Of a DNA stretch of 64,000 nucleotides, positions 22,776 through 34,450 are shown piece by piece. Made by a program: the position numbers and the translations under genes. Where the stretch lies: positions 29,241,561 to 29,305,560 of the forward strand of contig NC_088775.1 in NCBI RefSeq assembly GCF_954871325.1, read 5' to 3'. Each line of letters begins with the position of its first letter. Within the stretch, counting starts at the first letter, position 1. This DNA comes from Gordionus sp. m RMFG-2023 (taxonomy: Eukaryota > Nematomorpha > Gordioida > Chordodea > Parachordodidae). A model generated the notes under the pieces. It was not told the DNA's origin. It saw only the letters and a list, made by a program, of their open reading frames with translations, and ran no database searches.

Positions 22776-24058
22776 ATAAAAATAATATAAAAAACAATAT
22801 TATAAAAAAAAATCGTATCTGTAATTAGGTATTTTGTCGGTAAACTTTTTGGTAAATTTCGCTTAAACTTAAAATTTATATGCTCAAATTTCCTTAAGCT
22901 TTTTGTATGCTCAAATATTTTAAGCTTACTGCTTAATTTTCAGACTTTTATAAATATCATTTTGCAGTTCTTTATTATCAATTTAGCTAGATTACAGTAA
23001 AAATATATTTATTTTATGTTTAAAAATCTTATTATATTGCAGCTCTTTATTTCTCAATTTACAAGCTTTTAGAATATCATATTGCAGCTATTTTATTTAC
23101 ATTCATTATCTTAAAACAAAGCTGGTGATCAAGTTTATAACTATCTACCTAACAGCCTTATACCAAGTCCAAGTATCATGATGATATACATATTTATAAC
23201 TATCTTAAAACAAAGCTGGTGATCAAGATTATAACTATCTACCTAACAGCCTTTCAACAAGTCTAAGTACCATAATTATTTATATATTTATTGCTATGTG
23301 TATCGTGTTGTGGAGTCATTTTGTGATTAATATTTTTTTTTGCGCATTCATTCTTTTAATTTTTATTTGTGATTAATATTTTTTGATTTGCGCATTCATT
23401 CTTTTAATTTTTATTTGTGATTAATTTTTTTTTGATTTTTTTGCGCATCATTCTTTGATATATTATTAAAAAAATTTATTTTCAAATTAGAAAAAATTAT
23501 TATTTTTTGTTTATTATTATGCATTAATTAAATAGATATATATATATAGAGAAAAAAAGAAATAAAATTAATTATTGCGTTTGTTTTATATTTTTTTTAA
23601 AAAAAATTCATTCATCCATTTCTGGTTTTTGAAAACAAAAAAGAAAAGGTTAAAGAATAAGAACAAAGGTATCAAGTAAGAACATATTTGACTTTTAAAA
23701 ACATTAATTATAAACAGTATAATTTTTACATTAATATTTAGGATTTAAATTATAAATAGTATAATTTTTAACATTAGTATTTAGTATTTGACTTTTAAAA
23801 TATTTATAACTATCTTAAAACAAAGTTGTCAAAATGTAAACCATGTTTTACATAGTAATGAAAATGAAACTTATTTATGTAATATAATTTTACATACTAA
23901 TGATTATAATAAAAATTTAAGCGGCTATTTATGAACCTGAAGTTATTAATCTTACAAGAAATTCAAGTATCATAATATATTATTTATATTCATTATTTTT
24001 AAACAAAGCTAATTATCAAGAAATCCAAATTTTATTTTTTAAAAAAAAATCCCCCTAT
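22776..24058. repeat. AT-rich region with two small tandem repeats
   Basis: About 23103-23275 holds two copies of a 94-bp unit (TTAAAACAAAGCTGGTGATC); about 23310-23455 holds three copies of a 59-bp unit (GTGATTAATATTTTTT, GCGCATTCATTC). Nothing coding. Confidence 0.65.
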
Positions 24059-24540
24059 AAATTTATTACATCTAAATATAATAATAATTTAATCTATTCA
24101 AATAAATATTTATATCTTCATAATAGAGAATTTTTTTATAAATACCGTTTACAAAGTTGTAAGGGAAAGGGTATATTAGGTACTCATTTTACGATGACTA
24201 AACAACATAATCATGATAATGATGGAGAGTATTATGAACATTTACTTACATTAGATGAATTAAAAAAATCAAACAAAATTAAATAAATATTTAAGTTTAC
24301 ATAAAATATATAAAAAGGTTATGCGCGAAAGGAAATTAGATTCCTTTGCGATGCGACATCCTAAAACTTTACTAACATTTTTGTCGGTAAAAACAATTAT
24401 GGCACGCGTTATTCAAGACGCGACTATCTTTACCTCGCACAAATGCTGATATAGCATTGCTTGACGAACATAAAGTACTTTATCGCGAAAATTTTAAATC
24501 GAGAATCAATATTTCTTAAACAAAAACTAGAAATTTTTAA
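24059..24540 (+). pseudogene. FLYWCH zinc-finger protein fragment (MULE-like?)
   Basis: The first frame reads NLIYSNKYLYLHNREFFYKY, then RLQSCKGKGILGTHF and KQHNHD, which fits the FLYWCH zinc-finger pattern (F..Y...W.C...C...I...H.H), with Y replacing the usual W. FLYWCH fingers are common at the N-terminus of MULE transposases and some chromatin proteins. After a stop at about 24284, another frame continues (KVMRERKLDSFAMRHPKTLL), and a third (LPRTNADIALLDEHKVLY) to a stop near 24520, so it has at least two frame breaks. No terminal repeats were found, so transposon versus host gene is open. Confidence 0.5.
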
Positions 24541-26031
24541 ACACAATTATACTTGTTTTTTAAGTATATATTCATTATTATAAGCTCTTTTTATAGCCTC
24601 CGATACCTAAAAAGTATATATGTATATTTATTATTATTTAGTAATTTTATATATTTTTATATACTTGTTTTAATATTTTAGTGTTTTATCATTTTTTTTA
24701 AATTTATAAATAAAATAGAATTTTTTTATAATAAAAATAAAATATTTCAATTATCATTAAATGTAAAAGTTAATATAATGGAAAATTCATATATTAACTT
24801 GCATCTTGTTAAATAATTAAACATATTATATAAATGATATTATTTTACACCATTAGAGGCATGAATTTTACTTTCAAAATTATATTATTGAAATTTTTAC
24901 CGTTATTACTAATTTTTAGGTAATTCTTTCAATAATTAGTTACAAAAAAAATAAAATATGTTAAAAGTATTTTTTAAATTAGCTCCTTGGAAAGAGGGCT
25001 TCGAATGAAATTGATGTATTAGTTATATATATATTTTGTATATGTATTATTAAAAGCTAACATTTATTATTTGTATTATGTTTATGTATTATTAAAATTT
25101 AATAATTATATATAACAATATTATGAATATATGCAGTATTTTTATTTTATTACTGGTAGATGGCATAAAATTTTTTATAAGCAATATAATATGATTTGTA
25201 AGCCCAACTTTTCGATTGCTTAAATTTTCAAAAGATAAAACATGCTATAAGATTTCAACCACCTAATAACTATGTTATATATTTTTAAAAAATCACATGC
25301 TTCATAAAATATAAAAAATATATATGTGTTGAAACCTGTTAAAATAAAATTGTAATGATACTGATGGTTTGGACTTTTTTGAAGTGAAATGAGTCGTTTT
25401 AACACTGATATGGCCAGAAATTATTTAAATATTATTTTTGATGTTAGCTTTCATAAACTCCACCCTACTTACCTTTATTCAAAATTTGACCTTTCCCCAG
25501 GGGAAAATTCGGAAAAATTGATTTTGTTTTTTTAAATAAAATTTTATATATTATATTATCGGTATTCTGAGTAAATAAGGCAATAGCATGGACAATATAT
25601 ATATATAATATCTTTTAAAATTGTCTGAAATTTATAGGATAAGTGAATCTATAAATGCTGGAATACATTTATGATAAACTATCAAATTCAAAAAAATGAG
25701 CTAAATAAGTATTTAGGGCGTGTCCTAGTTAGTTTTATTTCTAAACAATCTTCTGTTTAGCCGCCTAAGAGCTTCCTCTAAACACCCAAGAGGCTATTTC
25801 GATTTATCGCGTCATATTTGCTTACTTACCGGAAAAATATAAAATAACAAATAATACATATTTAATGTATACACGTTTTTTCTTTCCTCTAAATATTATT
25901 GCCTAATTCAAGATCCTTAACTTTAAAAAATAATTTGAAAATTTTGACAATTTAGTCACGAACTTTAAACTCATTTTTCATTTATGTATACTAACATTTT
26001 GAATTACATTAATTGAAGTGATATTAAATAG
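24541..26031. other. AT-rich sequence, nothing recognised
   Basis: Contains GGGCGTGTCCTAG after TTTA at about 25716, similar to the Harbinger end at 18498, but no partner end was found. The short minus-strand reading frame at 25220-25405 is unsupported. Confidence 0.4.
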
Positions 26032-26205
26032 CAGAGTTGTTAAAGGATCTGGATACAAGTATCTAGATCCTGTATCTAGATATAAAAATGTGGTATCTGT
26101 ATATGTATCTAGATAGATTTTTGATTAAAATATCGGTATCTATATATTTTTTAGACGATGTGTCTGTATCTAGATCCATTTAAAAAGTATCTTTTAACAA
26201 CTCTG
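26032..26205 (+). mobile_element. hAT-type MITE, 174 bp
   Basis: Ends CAGAGTTGTTAAAGGATC and inverted TTTTAACAACTCTG; exact 8-bp duplication TTAAATAG (26024-26031, 26206-26213). The interior is a string of GTATCTAGAT-like repeats. The terminal motif is shared with the autonomous-type hAT that begins at 61119, its likely source of transposase. Confidence 0.85.
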
Positions 26206-27373
26206 TTAAATAGTAATTGGAACAAAATAAAATAATTTATTTAAAACTATCTGGTAGTTTTGATTTTATTTGTCATTTCCCTTTTATAGTAAGGTTTCAA
26301 CCACTATGTGGCCAACAAATATTATCTCCAAATTATTGAAATTTATATTTATACTATTCAAAGATGATATAATATTAAACCAACATATTCGAAATAATCA
26401 ATTATCGTTCTTCCAACTTCATATCAACATTCGCGGAAAGCACCATCGAGGGAGGCTTGTCCTTCAAAACTTTCTTTTTCAAATAGTAGAAGCGCTTAAC
26501 TTCTTTTGTGTAACGAATAGTGCTAAGACAACCTTAAGATTTCCCTATTTTGCGGCCGTGGAAAAATTCCTTAAGTTTGAATTCTTTTTACATCACCACA
26601 CCCTAAAGATTTCCCCGACAAAGTTTAATTTTTTTTTTTTGCATTTCTTGGTTTACCAGTATTTTCGATTATTTTTTTATTTGCCAAACCTTCCCATGTC
26701 TCCACACCCCAATAATTTTCCCGACAAAGTTTGATCCGATTTTTACTTAAATCTCCATTTTATTTGCCAAACCTCTTCTTATCCCCACACCCTGAAAACC
26801 CCGTCGAAGTTAAATCCTAATGATATGATCCATTTTATTAACCAAACCTTCTCACTCCACACTAAAAATTCTCCCGGCGAAGTTAATTTTTTAGCAATTA
26901 TTCCTTTTATTCCTAACTCCCCCCCCCCCCCCCATAACATCACACCGAAAAATTCCCCTATTAAGTTGAACATTAACACCCCTTATACTTTATGCATCTA
27001 ATTTTTTATTATTTTAAATTTACCAACCCTCCTAATTTCGATTGTTCATAATCTTTCTTTTTTCTTTCAATTTTTGAATTTTTCTTTCCCCCTTTTTTCT
27101 TGTTTATACCCCCCCCCCCTTTTTTTTTAGTTCTTAATAATACTTTTTATACTTTATGTACCTAGTCTTGTTTTTTAAATATTATTGTTTATTTATTTAT
27201 TTTTTTTAAAAATTTACCAACCCCTCTAATCTCGATAATACTTCTGAAAGGATAGTTCAGGTATCTTCCTCTTTTTCCAATTTTGATTTTTTTTTCCCCA
27301 TTTCCCTAGTTAATATCTTCTTCTTTTTTTTTCTTCCATTCAAAATTATATCCGTTAATTTTTCTTTTTTTTT

Positions 27374-27900
27374 GTGTTTTCTCCCTTTCAAAGCCATCCC
27401 ATGGTTAACTCTTGTTGTCAGGTATGCTTAAAAATAGTTTCGCTTAATTTAAATGGCGTGTTTAGGAAACATGGTTCACCCGCTTGCCACAATTCTGGAA
27501 AATTTCCCCTCTCTTACGGCCCAGATCCTTTAATTAACTCTCCTCACTCGTATGACCCCAGTCCACCTTGTTCCTCAAGCTCGGTTGATTTATTCCTTAA
27601 TTCGCATAAGCCCCCAGTTCTTTCTAGGATCCCTATAGCCGCCCGTGAGTCTATCTCAAGGTTCCTCACGTCACTTATAAATAATTTGAATTCGGATTTC
27701 TCCTCACTACCCAGACCTGGTTAGTTTTTGTTTTCGAGTCCTAGTTAAACCCAAAAATAAAATAAATAACTTATCTGCCTTAATTAAGGAAAAAATGTCC
27801 AATTTTGGAAATTCGATTATCGATGAATTTTCCCCTTCTTACGCTTTAAACCCCAACTCCTTCCGTCACAAATTGATCTCCTAAAAATTAGATCTTGGAG
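27374..27900 (+). pseudogene. LINE N-terminal region with zinc finger
   Basis: Reads CCQVCLKIVSLNLNGVFRKH, then GSPACHNSGK, a C2H2/CCHH-like nucleic-acid-binding finger, and later VLSRIPIAARESISRFLTSL, which matches the helical segment before the RT in RLE-type LINEs of many invertebrates. The frame stops at 27724 and the next frame continues with KPKNKINNLSALIKEKMSNF before another stop near 27880. It would help bind the element RNA or target DNA. Confidence 0.6.
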
Positions 27901-27923
27901 ATATTAGCGGTACTGCCCGAATA

Positions 27924-28949
27924 TTGTCTTCCGATGATTCTATTTCACCTATCAACGTTACTATATTTAAACAACTTCTTGAAAAACATCCACTAGCGTC
28001 CCCTTTTAACATCCACCCGCATGCCTCTTCCTCTATTCCCTTTACCTGTGACGAAGTACTTAAGTGCTTAAAGTCCTTTAAAAAAGGGATGACAGGTGGG
28101 TTGAACGGCTTCAGACCTGGTTTTTTTGTGGATTTAATTCAATGCTCTGATAGTGGCTTCATTGACCCTTTGTTGAAAGCATTAACCGAACTTTGCAATA
28201 ATATCCTCGTACGCGAAGTTCCCCTTTGCATTCGTAATATTATTTTTGGCGCACGTCTTGTTTCCTTGACCAAACCGGATGGAGGCGTTAGACCCATAGC
28301 CATAGGGTCATTCTTTCGTCGTTTAGTCGCCAAGGCTATTGTAAATAGGATTCGGCCTAAGGCTAGTTCCTTCTTATTTCCTTCACAGTTAGGATTTGGA
28401 GTGAGAGGTGGGTGTGAAGTGGCCTCTCATGTTGCGCGTATTTTTATAAATACTGAGGCCGATAAGGTTTTCTGCAAGTTAGACTTCAGAAATGCCTTCA
28501 ACACCATCCATAGGAGGGCATTCTTACCATCTTTTTTACACCATTTTCCAAAATATGGGAATTTCCTTAATTCCTGTTATGGATTCCCTTCGTTACTCAA
28601 ATTCGGGGAATTTTCCATATCCTCCGAAGAGGGGATTCAGCAAGGTGATCCACTAGGCCCCCTGCTCTTTAATATAGGGATTAATGATTTGATCAAAAAT
28701 TTAAAGTCTAATTTCAAATTAGACCTTAATTTATGGTATCTCGACGATGGCTCTTTTGGCGGTTCTTTATCCAATGTTATGTCGGCCATAGAGTACGTTG
28801 AAATAGAAGCTTCGAAAATTGGTCTTTCCCTAAATAGGAAAAAGTGTGAAATTTCCTCCCTCAACAATAAGGATTTTATTCCTCCCTTAGATTTTACAAT
28901 CATTCCGCACAAGGAACTCTGTCTTTTAGGTTCCCCTATCGGTTTTTAA
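27924..28949 (+). pseudogene. LINE reverse transcriptase domain
   Basis: 341 residues. Motifs: DGGVRPIAIG (119-128), KLDFRNAFNTI (about 185-195, first catalytic Asp), EGIQQGDPLGPLLF (236-249) and WYLDDGSFGG (271-280, catalytic DD with L instead of the usual A). GFRPGFFVDLI (62-72) is the motif before RT domain 1. Copies RNA by target-primed reverse transcription. No other break within this stretch; the frame shifts near 28949 into the downstream part. RT identity is secure; the exact LINE clade is not. Confidence 0.88.
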
Positions 28950-28977
28950 ACCTCTTTGTCAAAAAACTTTTGACGAT

Positions 28978-29499
28978 TTGATCCAGTCCCTTTCCAATTC
29001 TCTCAAGAATCTTCCACATCTCCCCAAGCATCAGTTCTTCTTTCTCACCAAAAAATGTCTTTTTCTACCGAAATTCTTGCATTTATTTAAATCTTCCCCC
29101 GTTTTCCAGTACAATACTCTCCTTAAGGTATTCGAATTAAAATGTAAACATTTTATCGAATCCCTTTTAGGCTTAAATTTTTCCGATTTCAGGTCCCTCG
29201 CCTCTATGCCCGCTTACCAGGGTGGACTGGGATTTTCACCCCCCTTCCTTATGGCAATCGCGTGTTTTCTTTCATCTCGAATATCCTTCGCCGATTCTAT
29301 TTCCTCGCTTATCGAGTTGGACGATCCCCTTCTATCTTCAGCTAAACAAGAGTGGCTTACTCTAATCACCCAAGGCTCCGAGCAGCCAATTTCCTGTCAT
29401 CTAAAGAGCTTCCTGGTCCCTATGCTTCAATGCTCGTTTGAAAAACTTTGTATGTATCCCGATCTAACTAATGCTCAGAAACGCAAAAAAAAACTCTAA
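28978..29499 (+). pseudogene. LINE thumb/connector region
   Basis: Continues the protein after a frame change: LPHLPKHQFFFLTKKCLFLP, LLKVFELKCKHFIESLLGL, and MPAYQGGLGF, the conserved P...GGLG segment found after the RT in RLE-bearing LINEs. It ends in an A-rich run where the frame changes again to the nuclease part. Confidence 0.75.
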
Positions 29500-30142
29500 C
29501 GGTCATGAATGGCTAGACGCGATTCCGAGTGGTAAAAAGGAAACGATACTCACATACGATGAGTTTCAAACTGCCATTGGCCATAGGCCTGGTTGCCTTA
29601 TCCCTTCTGTGGACACCTATGCTGCCTGTCACAAACAGGTTGATCCTTTCTCTAGACATTGTTTCTCGTGCCTCAAAGTCAGTGGCCGTTTCCTGAGGCA
29701 TGACAACCTTAATAGGTTAATCGGCAAAGCCTTGATTTCGGCCGGTTTCCCCAATAGTTTGGAGCCATTAGGTCTTCTAAATGCTGATGGTAAGCGCCCT
29801 GACGGCATGTCTTTAACGTCTTGGCACGGCGGCAAATGACTTGTCTGGGACGTCTCTTGTGTTACCTCCTTTCCGGCTAACGGAAATACCGACCCCTTGG
29901 AACTACAAGAAACCAATAAGTTTAATAAATATAGATTCCTCCCTAACTCTTTTATATTTATTCCCCTAATTTTTAGCGTCCTCCCAATCCCTAAAGTTCT
30001 TAAATCAATTGGGTAGAAGAATTTCGTTAAGGACAGGGGTCAAAAACGAGTCCCTATCTCTTAAACAAAAAGTCCAATTTGAAATCCTAAAGGGGAACTA
30101 CAAATGTTTCTTCGAAACACTCCCATTTCCCTCCTAGTTTAT
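29471..30142 (+). pseudogene. LINE restriction-like endonuclease domain
   Basis: A Cys/His element (CHKQVDPFSRHCFSCLK) precedes RHDNLNRLIGKALISAGFP and then GKRPDGMSL, the R-P-D-G motif of the PD-(D/E)XK-type nuclease that nicks target DNA. After a TGA at 29837-29839 the same frame continues LVWDVSCVTSF, the second catalytic Asp block. A later frame reads SLKQKVQFEILKGNYKCFFE and ends LPFPS-stop at about 30139. R2-class LINEs carry this nuclease at their C-terminus. At least two breaks in this part. Confidence 0.8.
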
Positions 30143-30989
30143 CAAATATAGTCATTTGTTTTATATTAAAAACTTTTTTGTTAATTTTATTTATATTTTG
30201 CATCGCAACTATATTTAGATTTTAACCACAAAAAAAATATTTTTCGTTATAATTAAACATTTATGTTTTAAATATCTTATATATATGTCGTATTGGGATA
30301 TGGAATCATGTGGGATTCGGAATCCCAACGTGGGGATTCAAGATCTTAAATCCCCACGTTTTATTCGGGATCTTTTTTTTTAAATATTCCGAATCCCCAT
30401 GAATAAAAAATAAAATAATATAATTACTTTTTCTTCTCTATTTTGCGGCTGGCACCATATAATTAAAAGGCCAAAATAAGGGATTTGAAAAGAAAAAAAG
30501 TAAATAGTATAAAATTAAGGCATATAATGAATAAAAAGGGATGAGGTTAAGACTTTTTTGTTTTAAAAAATATTAAAAAATATATTTATAAAAAATCCGA
30601 ATTATTGCAACAATTATTCAATGCAACATGGCATTTCATTGAACATTTAAGCAGAGACCCGAACATTTATAACGGTTCAGTATATAAAAAATTATAATGG
30701 TTTATTTTTCTGGATGTAATATTGAGTTAGCCGTTTTTAAAAATCAATTATGAATAAGGAAAAATACTATGTAACTTTTGGTTGAGCCAAATAAGGTCAG
30801 ACTCATTTAGAGATTGTTAAAACTAAATTATTTATAATAACGAACAAATTTTAAGTTGAGATTATCAATATGTTTTTTTTAAAAAAAGGGTAAGGACCGA
30901 TGTATATTTTTATTTAGTAATTTTATATATTTTTAAATAGTTTTAATATTTTAGCGTTTTGTCATTTTTTTTTAAAATTATACCAATAT

Positions 30990-31245
30990 CAATATTATCA
31001 AATAAAATTTTAAATAATAAAACAAATAACAATGGCAATATTTTGAAGTTTTGGAAGCAAGAAAATTTATTTCCTTTTTTGAGAAAATTAGAGAATAAAA
31101 TTTTGTCAGCCCTGGCAAATTCGGCTTCTAATGAAAGGTTATTTTCTGTAGCCAATCGCCTATTAGAGGAAAGGCGTACACAATTGAAATAAAAAAAATA
31201 GACATTCTTTTTCTAAGTAAAAATTTGGATTTATAATATGTATTA
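30990..31245 (+). pseudogene. hAT transposase C-terminal fragment A
   Basis: Reads ILKFWKQENLFPFLRKLENK, then ILSALANSASNERLFSVANR, LLEERRTQLK, and after a stop IDILFLSKNLDL. This is the C-terminal dimerisation region of hAT transposases (FW...FP.L...A.SASSERLFS...RR..L). The upstream catalytic part is missing. Confidence 0.8.
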
Positions 31246-31670
31246 ATTTTTTGTTATATGGATTATGGAATTAAAGAAATAAATAGAATAAATTCAAAAA
31301 AGTGTATAAAATTATAGCATTAAAGTTTTGAAAAATTTAAAAACACCGTGAATTTTCGGGCGTGAAACAAAATATTGCCTTCGAGTATTTAATGATTTAA
31401 AGCAAAAAAGTAATACATATTAAATATCTCTAAAAAATAAAATTTCTGGTGCCAGCCAGCCAGGCGGCAAAAAAATATAATTTAATTGTTTTTTTTTAAA
31501 AAAGATTCCGAATCCCCTTAAATATTTTTATTAAAAAAATTTATTTTTGTTATAAATATCTGAACCATAAAACCGAACCGATATAATTATTTTTTGAAGG
31601 AGTAAAAAGAACCTTTATAAAAAACGGTTAAACCGGTTCAGTTTTTATATTTTAGAAATGGAAATAATTT

Positions 31671-31841
31671 GAATATCCAGAATTATATAAACATGCTCTT
31701 ATAGTACTGGCGGTTCTTGCAACACAAGTTTCTGTAGAAAGGGCTTTTTGTGTTATCGTCACAACGAACAAAAAGGAATCCATTTATAAAAATATATTAC
31801 TTATAAATTCAAATAATATATTTAAAAATGAGTTATTTTGA
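31671..31841 (+). pseudogene. hAT transposase C-terminal fragment B, different family
   Basis: Reads EYPELYKHALIVLAVLATQ, then VSVERAFCVIVTTNKKES, the same dimerisation block as fragment A but with VSVERAF rather than ASNERLF, i.e. another hAT lineage. No catalytic part is present. Confidence 0.75.
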
Positions 31842-32564
31842 ATCTTATATATTTTTTTTATATATAATTCATAGATGCTTATAATAAAAATAAATTAGAA
31901 AATGGTGTTGCTTCAATAAAAAAAATTTTCTAACCGTAATGAACCTTTATAATTAGCTGAACCGAACGGAATTTTTATATAAATTTCTTCTCAAGAACCG
32001 TAACCAAAACGTAACCATTATAATTTTTTATATACTGAACCTTACCGTAACCAATGTTTAAATGTTCAATGAAATGCCATATTGCATTGAATAATTGTTG
32101 CAATAATTCGGATTTTTTATAAATATATTTTTTAAAACAAAAAAGTCTTAACCTCATCCCTTTTCATTCATTATATTTCTTAATTTTATACTATTTACTT
32201 TTTATTAAAATTTTCTTATTAAATCCCTTATTTTGGCATTTTAATTATATGGTGCCAGCTGCAAAAAAAGAGAAGAAAAAGTAATTAATATTTTTTAAAA
32301 CAAAAATGTCTTACTCTCATCCCTTTTCATATGTTATATGCCTTAATTTTATACTATTTACTTTTTTTAAATCCCTTATTTTGGCCTTTTAATTATATGG
32401 TGCCAGCCGCAAAAAAAGAGAAGAAAAAGTAATTATATTTTATTTATTTTTCATGGGGATTCAGAATATTTTTAAAAAATATATTTTTAAAAAAAGATCC
32501 CGAATAAAACGTACGTTGGGATTCCGAATCCCACATGATTCCATAACCCAATACGACATATATA

Positions 32565-33198
32565 TTTATATACACATATATATTTTTTCCGATTATGTAC
32601 AATTCAAGAAATGTTATATATTATATTCTCAAAATATTTTCCATTTTTATAAATTAAATATTAGTTTTATTTTTTTTAAATGCAATATAAAATATAGTAA
32701 TTGCAAGATATAAAATTTTTCAAAAAGATATGATATAAAAATAATTAACTATTGTTTAAAAATTCATATATAAATGAATGTAAAAAATAAATTATTATAA
32801 TAAACAATTTTTATAATTTATTTAATAAGAAAATAAAGTAATAAAAAAATTTCCTCAAGATGAAGCATTTAATGAAAATTATTTTAATTTTTCTGGAAGA
32901 ATAGATAAATTGATAAATTATAAATTGACAGATAAAAGTTAATAATAAAAAAATAGGAAATTAGGTTTTATATAATGAAAAAAAAAATTATTGTCCTAAT
33001 ACTCTTATATTTTTAATTAATTTATTTATAAATTATAATATTTATTTTTAAATTCTTTCTTTTCTCTCAAAATTTCCTTATCTTGCATATGCTATTTAAA
33101 ATTCTCTTGACTACATGGGTCCACTTACTTTTTATTATTATTTGGAAACTTAGATAATTTTAAAATAATTTTGATTCAAAGCCGCATCCTATTTTATA
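32565..33198. other. AT-rich sequence, nothing recognised
   Basis: Very low complexity. No coding or repeat signal I would defend. Confidence 0.4.
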
Positions 33199-34025
33199 TC
33201 TATGTTATAATTATTCGATGTCCTTGCTAAGTCATTCGTGACGTCATGTCATCTCTACGTCTTGTCATCGTTTTGTATTTATTTATTTTTATTATTTATA
33301 TCAATTTCAAAAAAAATAAAAATAAATATTTTCTTCAAATCATTCTATTCTAAATTCAGTCAGTATTTAAAGTAAATTCAATTCTAATAGGTCACATTAC
33401 ATGAAACCCACCTTGTCTTAATCCCTCTTGATGATTGTACAAATCTTGAATTATCTGTCATTGCCAAACAAAGAAAGTGGCCTGTTAAACAAAATAAACT
33501 TTCCACGTGAAACCTAACAAAATCTACCAACATAAAGTTAGTCATCTATATATACATACTGAAAATGTTTATACTTTCTTACATTTTAGATTACATCTAT
33601 TTTAGCTACTGATGATATTCCTACTATGAACCTAATATTGACTCTCTGCAGGTTTAATGCATTAATATTCTTTAAATTTTTCTTTTGCTTTTATTTTAGA
33701 TAACTGTTCCCATCTTATTTCCTCCTTATAATTGTTCAAATATTGTATATCTGCCATTTAATGAACAAATACAAAATAAAAGTTCAGATGAACATGATAG
33801 GCTTGATAAGTCCCCAACTAGACTTTGTCATGACAATTAATAAAGCTCAGGGGCAAACGTTGAACAAAGTTGGCTCTATTTACCTCATCCTGTTTTTCAC
33901 ATGGACGGCTATATGTGGCTATGTCTCGGGTTTGTTCTCCTCATAAACTAAAGATTATGACTAATGATAAAACAAGAACTACAACCAATGTGTTGTATAG
34001 TGAGGTTATATTCGATTAATTAAGG
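33199..34025 (+). mobile_element. Helitron remnant with helicase C-terminus
   Basis: The 5' end TCTATGTTATAATTATTCG plus GATGTCC and a TGACGTCATGTCATC unit match the head of the Helitron at 5496. About 500 bp later is the end of the helicase gene. Most of the element has been deleted in between. No 3' hairpin with CTRR was found, so the right limit is set at the stop codon. Confidence 0.7.
33785..34019 (+). pseudogene. Helitron (PIF1-like) helicase C-terminal fragment
   Basis: Reads LDFVMTINKAQGQTLNKVG, then, in another frame, FSHGRLYVAMSRV and TTTNVLYSEVIFD-stop. This is the helicase motif V/VI region and C-terminus of RepHel proteins (FAMTINKAQGQT...FTHGQLYVA.SR...N.VY.EV). The Rep nuclease and the other helicase motifs are absent, and a frame change lies between the two motifs. 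Confidence 0.85.
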
Positions 34026-34450
34026 TTTTTACGAATAAGAAAGAACAGTACTTAGTATAATATTTTTTTTATAATTTAAATAAATTTATATATCTATTTT
34101 AAACATCCAACTTATTTTTAAATCTATCCATTTTGTCGGGCCGAACAATATGCCCTTTTATGTCTGATGAATATTTTGTATAACTTAAAAAATATATACA
34201 TAGTACATTATTTTTCTTATCAAATAATATTATATAAGATTTTATATCTATTCTAAAAAGACGATATATATTACAATAGTTTTTTTATTTAATTAAAATT
34301 ATATATCTATTCTTAAGGATTCTACATTTTTAAGAATTCTCCTTTTTATCCCTGCTAATTTTTGTATAACTCAATAAAAAAGACGATACGGGGTTTTCTA
34401 TTTTTATTATTTAAATAGGATTTTACATTTATTCAAAAAAAAAACAATTC
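34026..34450. other. AT-rich sequence, nothing recognised
   Basis: No supportable feature. Confidence 0.4.

Larger units (their letters stand above)
26560..30158 (+). mobile_element. LINE with C-terminal restriction-like endonuclease, broken
   Basis: Non-LTR retrotransposon. About 26560-26970 is a C-rich leader of roughly 75-80-bp diverged repeats (TTTATTTGCCAAACC, CCCCGACAAAGTT). Coding parts follow: N-terminal zinc finger, reverse transcriptase, connector, a Cys/His motif and an RLE-type nuclease, ending with a short 3' end (TTTATCAAATATAGTCATTT). Frame changes and stops occur between all coding parts, so it is dead. The 3' end is repeated as a truncated copy at 52802-52892, which supports the right boundary. 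The left boundary is a guess. Confidence 0.82.
30280..32564 (+). mobile_element. Long-TIR DNA transposon with hAT remnants
   Basis: Inverted arms of about 430 bp (30280-30715) and about 580 bp (31985-32564). The outer part TATATATGTCGTATTGGG is identical, then ATGGAATCATGTGGGATTCG. The right arm is longer because a block of about 130 bp (GGTGCCAGC...AAGAGAAGAAAAAGTAATT) is duplicated. Two hAT C-terminal pieces lie between the arms. A clear target duplication could not be separated from the palindromic ends. Confidence 0.7.

Noticed and set aside
25712-25735. GGGCGTGTCCTAG resembling a Harbinger end
   Set aside because: No inverted partner with TTA flank found within the window.
26270-26734. 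154-residue open frame on the plus strand
   Set aside because: Low-complexity Phe/Leu-rich translation of a C/T-rich region that overlaps the LINE leader repeats; no motif.
26918-27120. Poly-C runs in the LINE leader
   Set aside because: Homopolymer runs that may be sequencing or slippage length variants; no function claimed.
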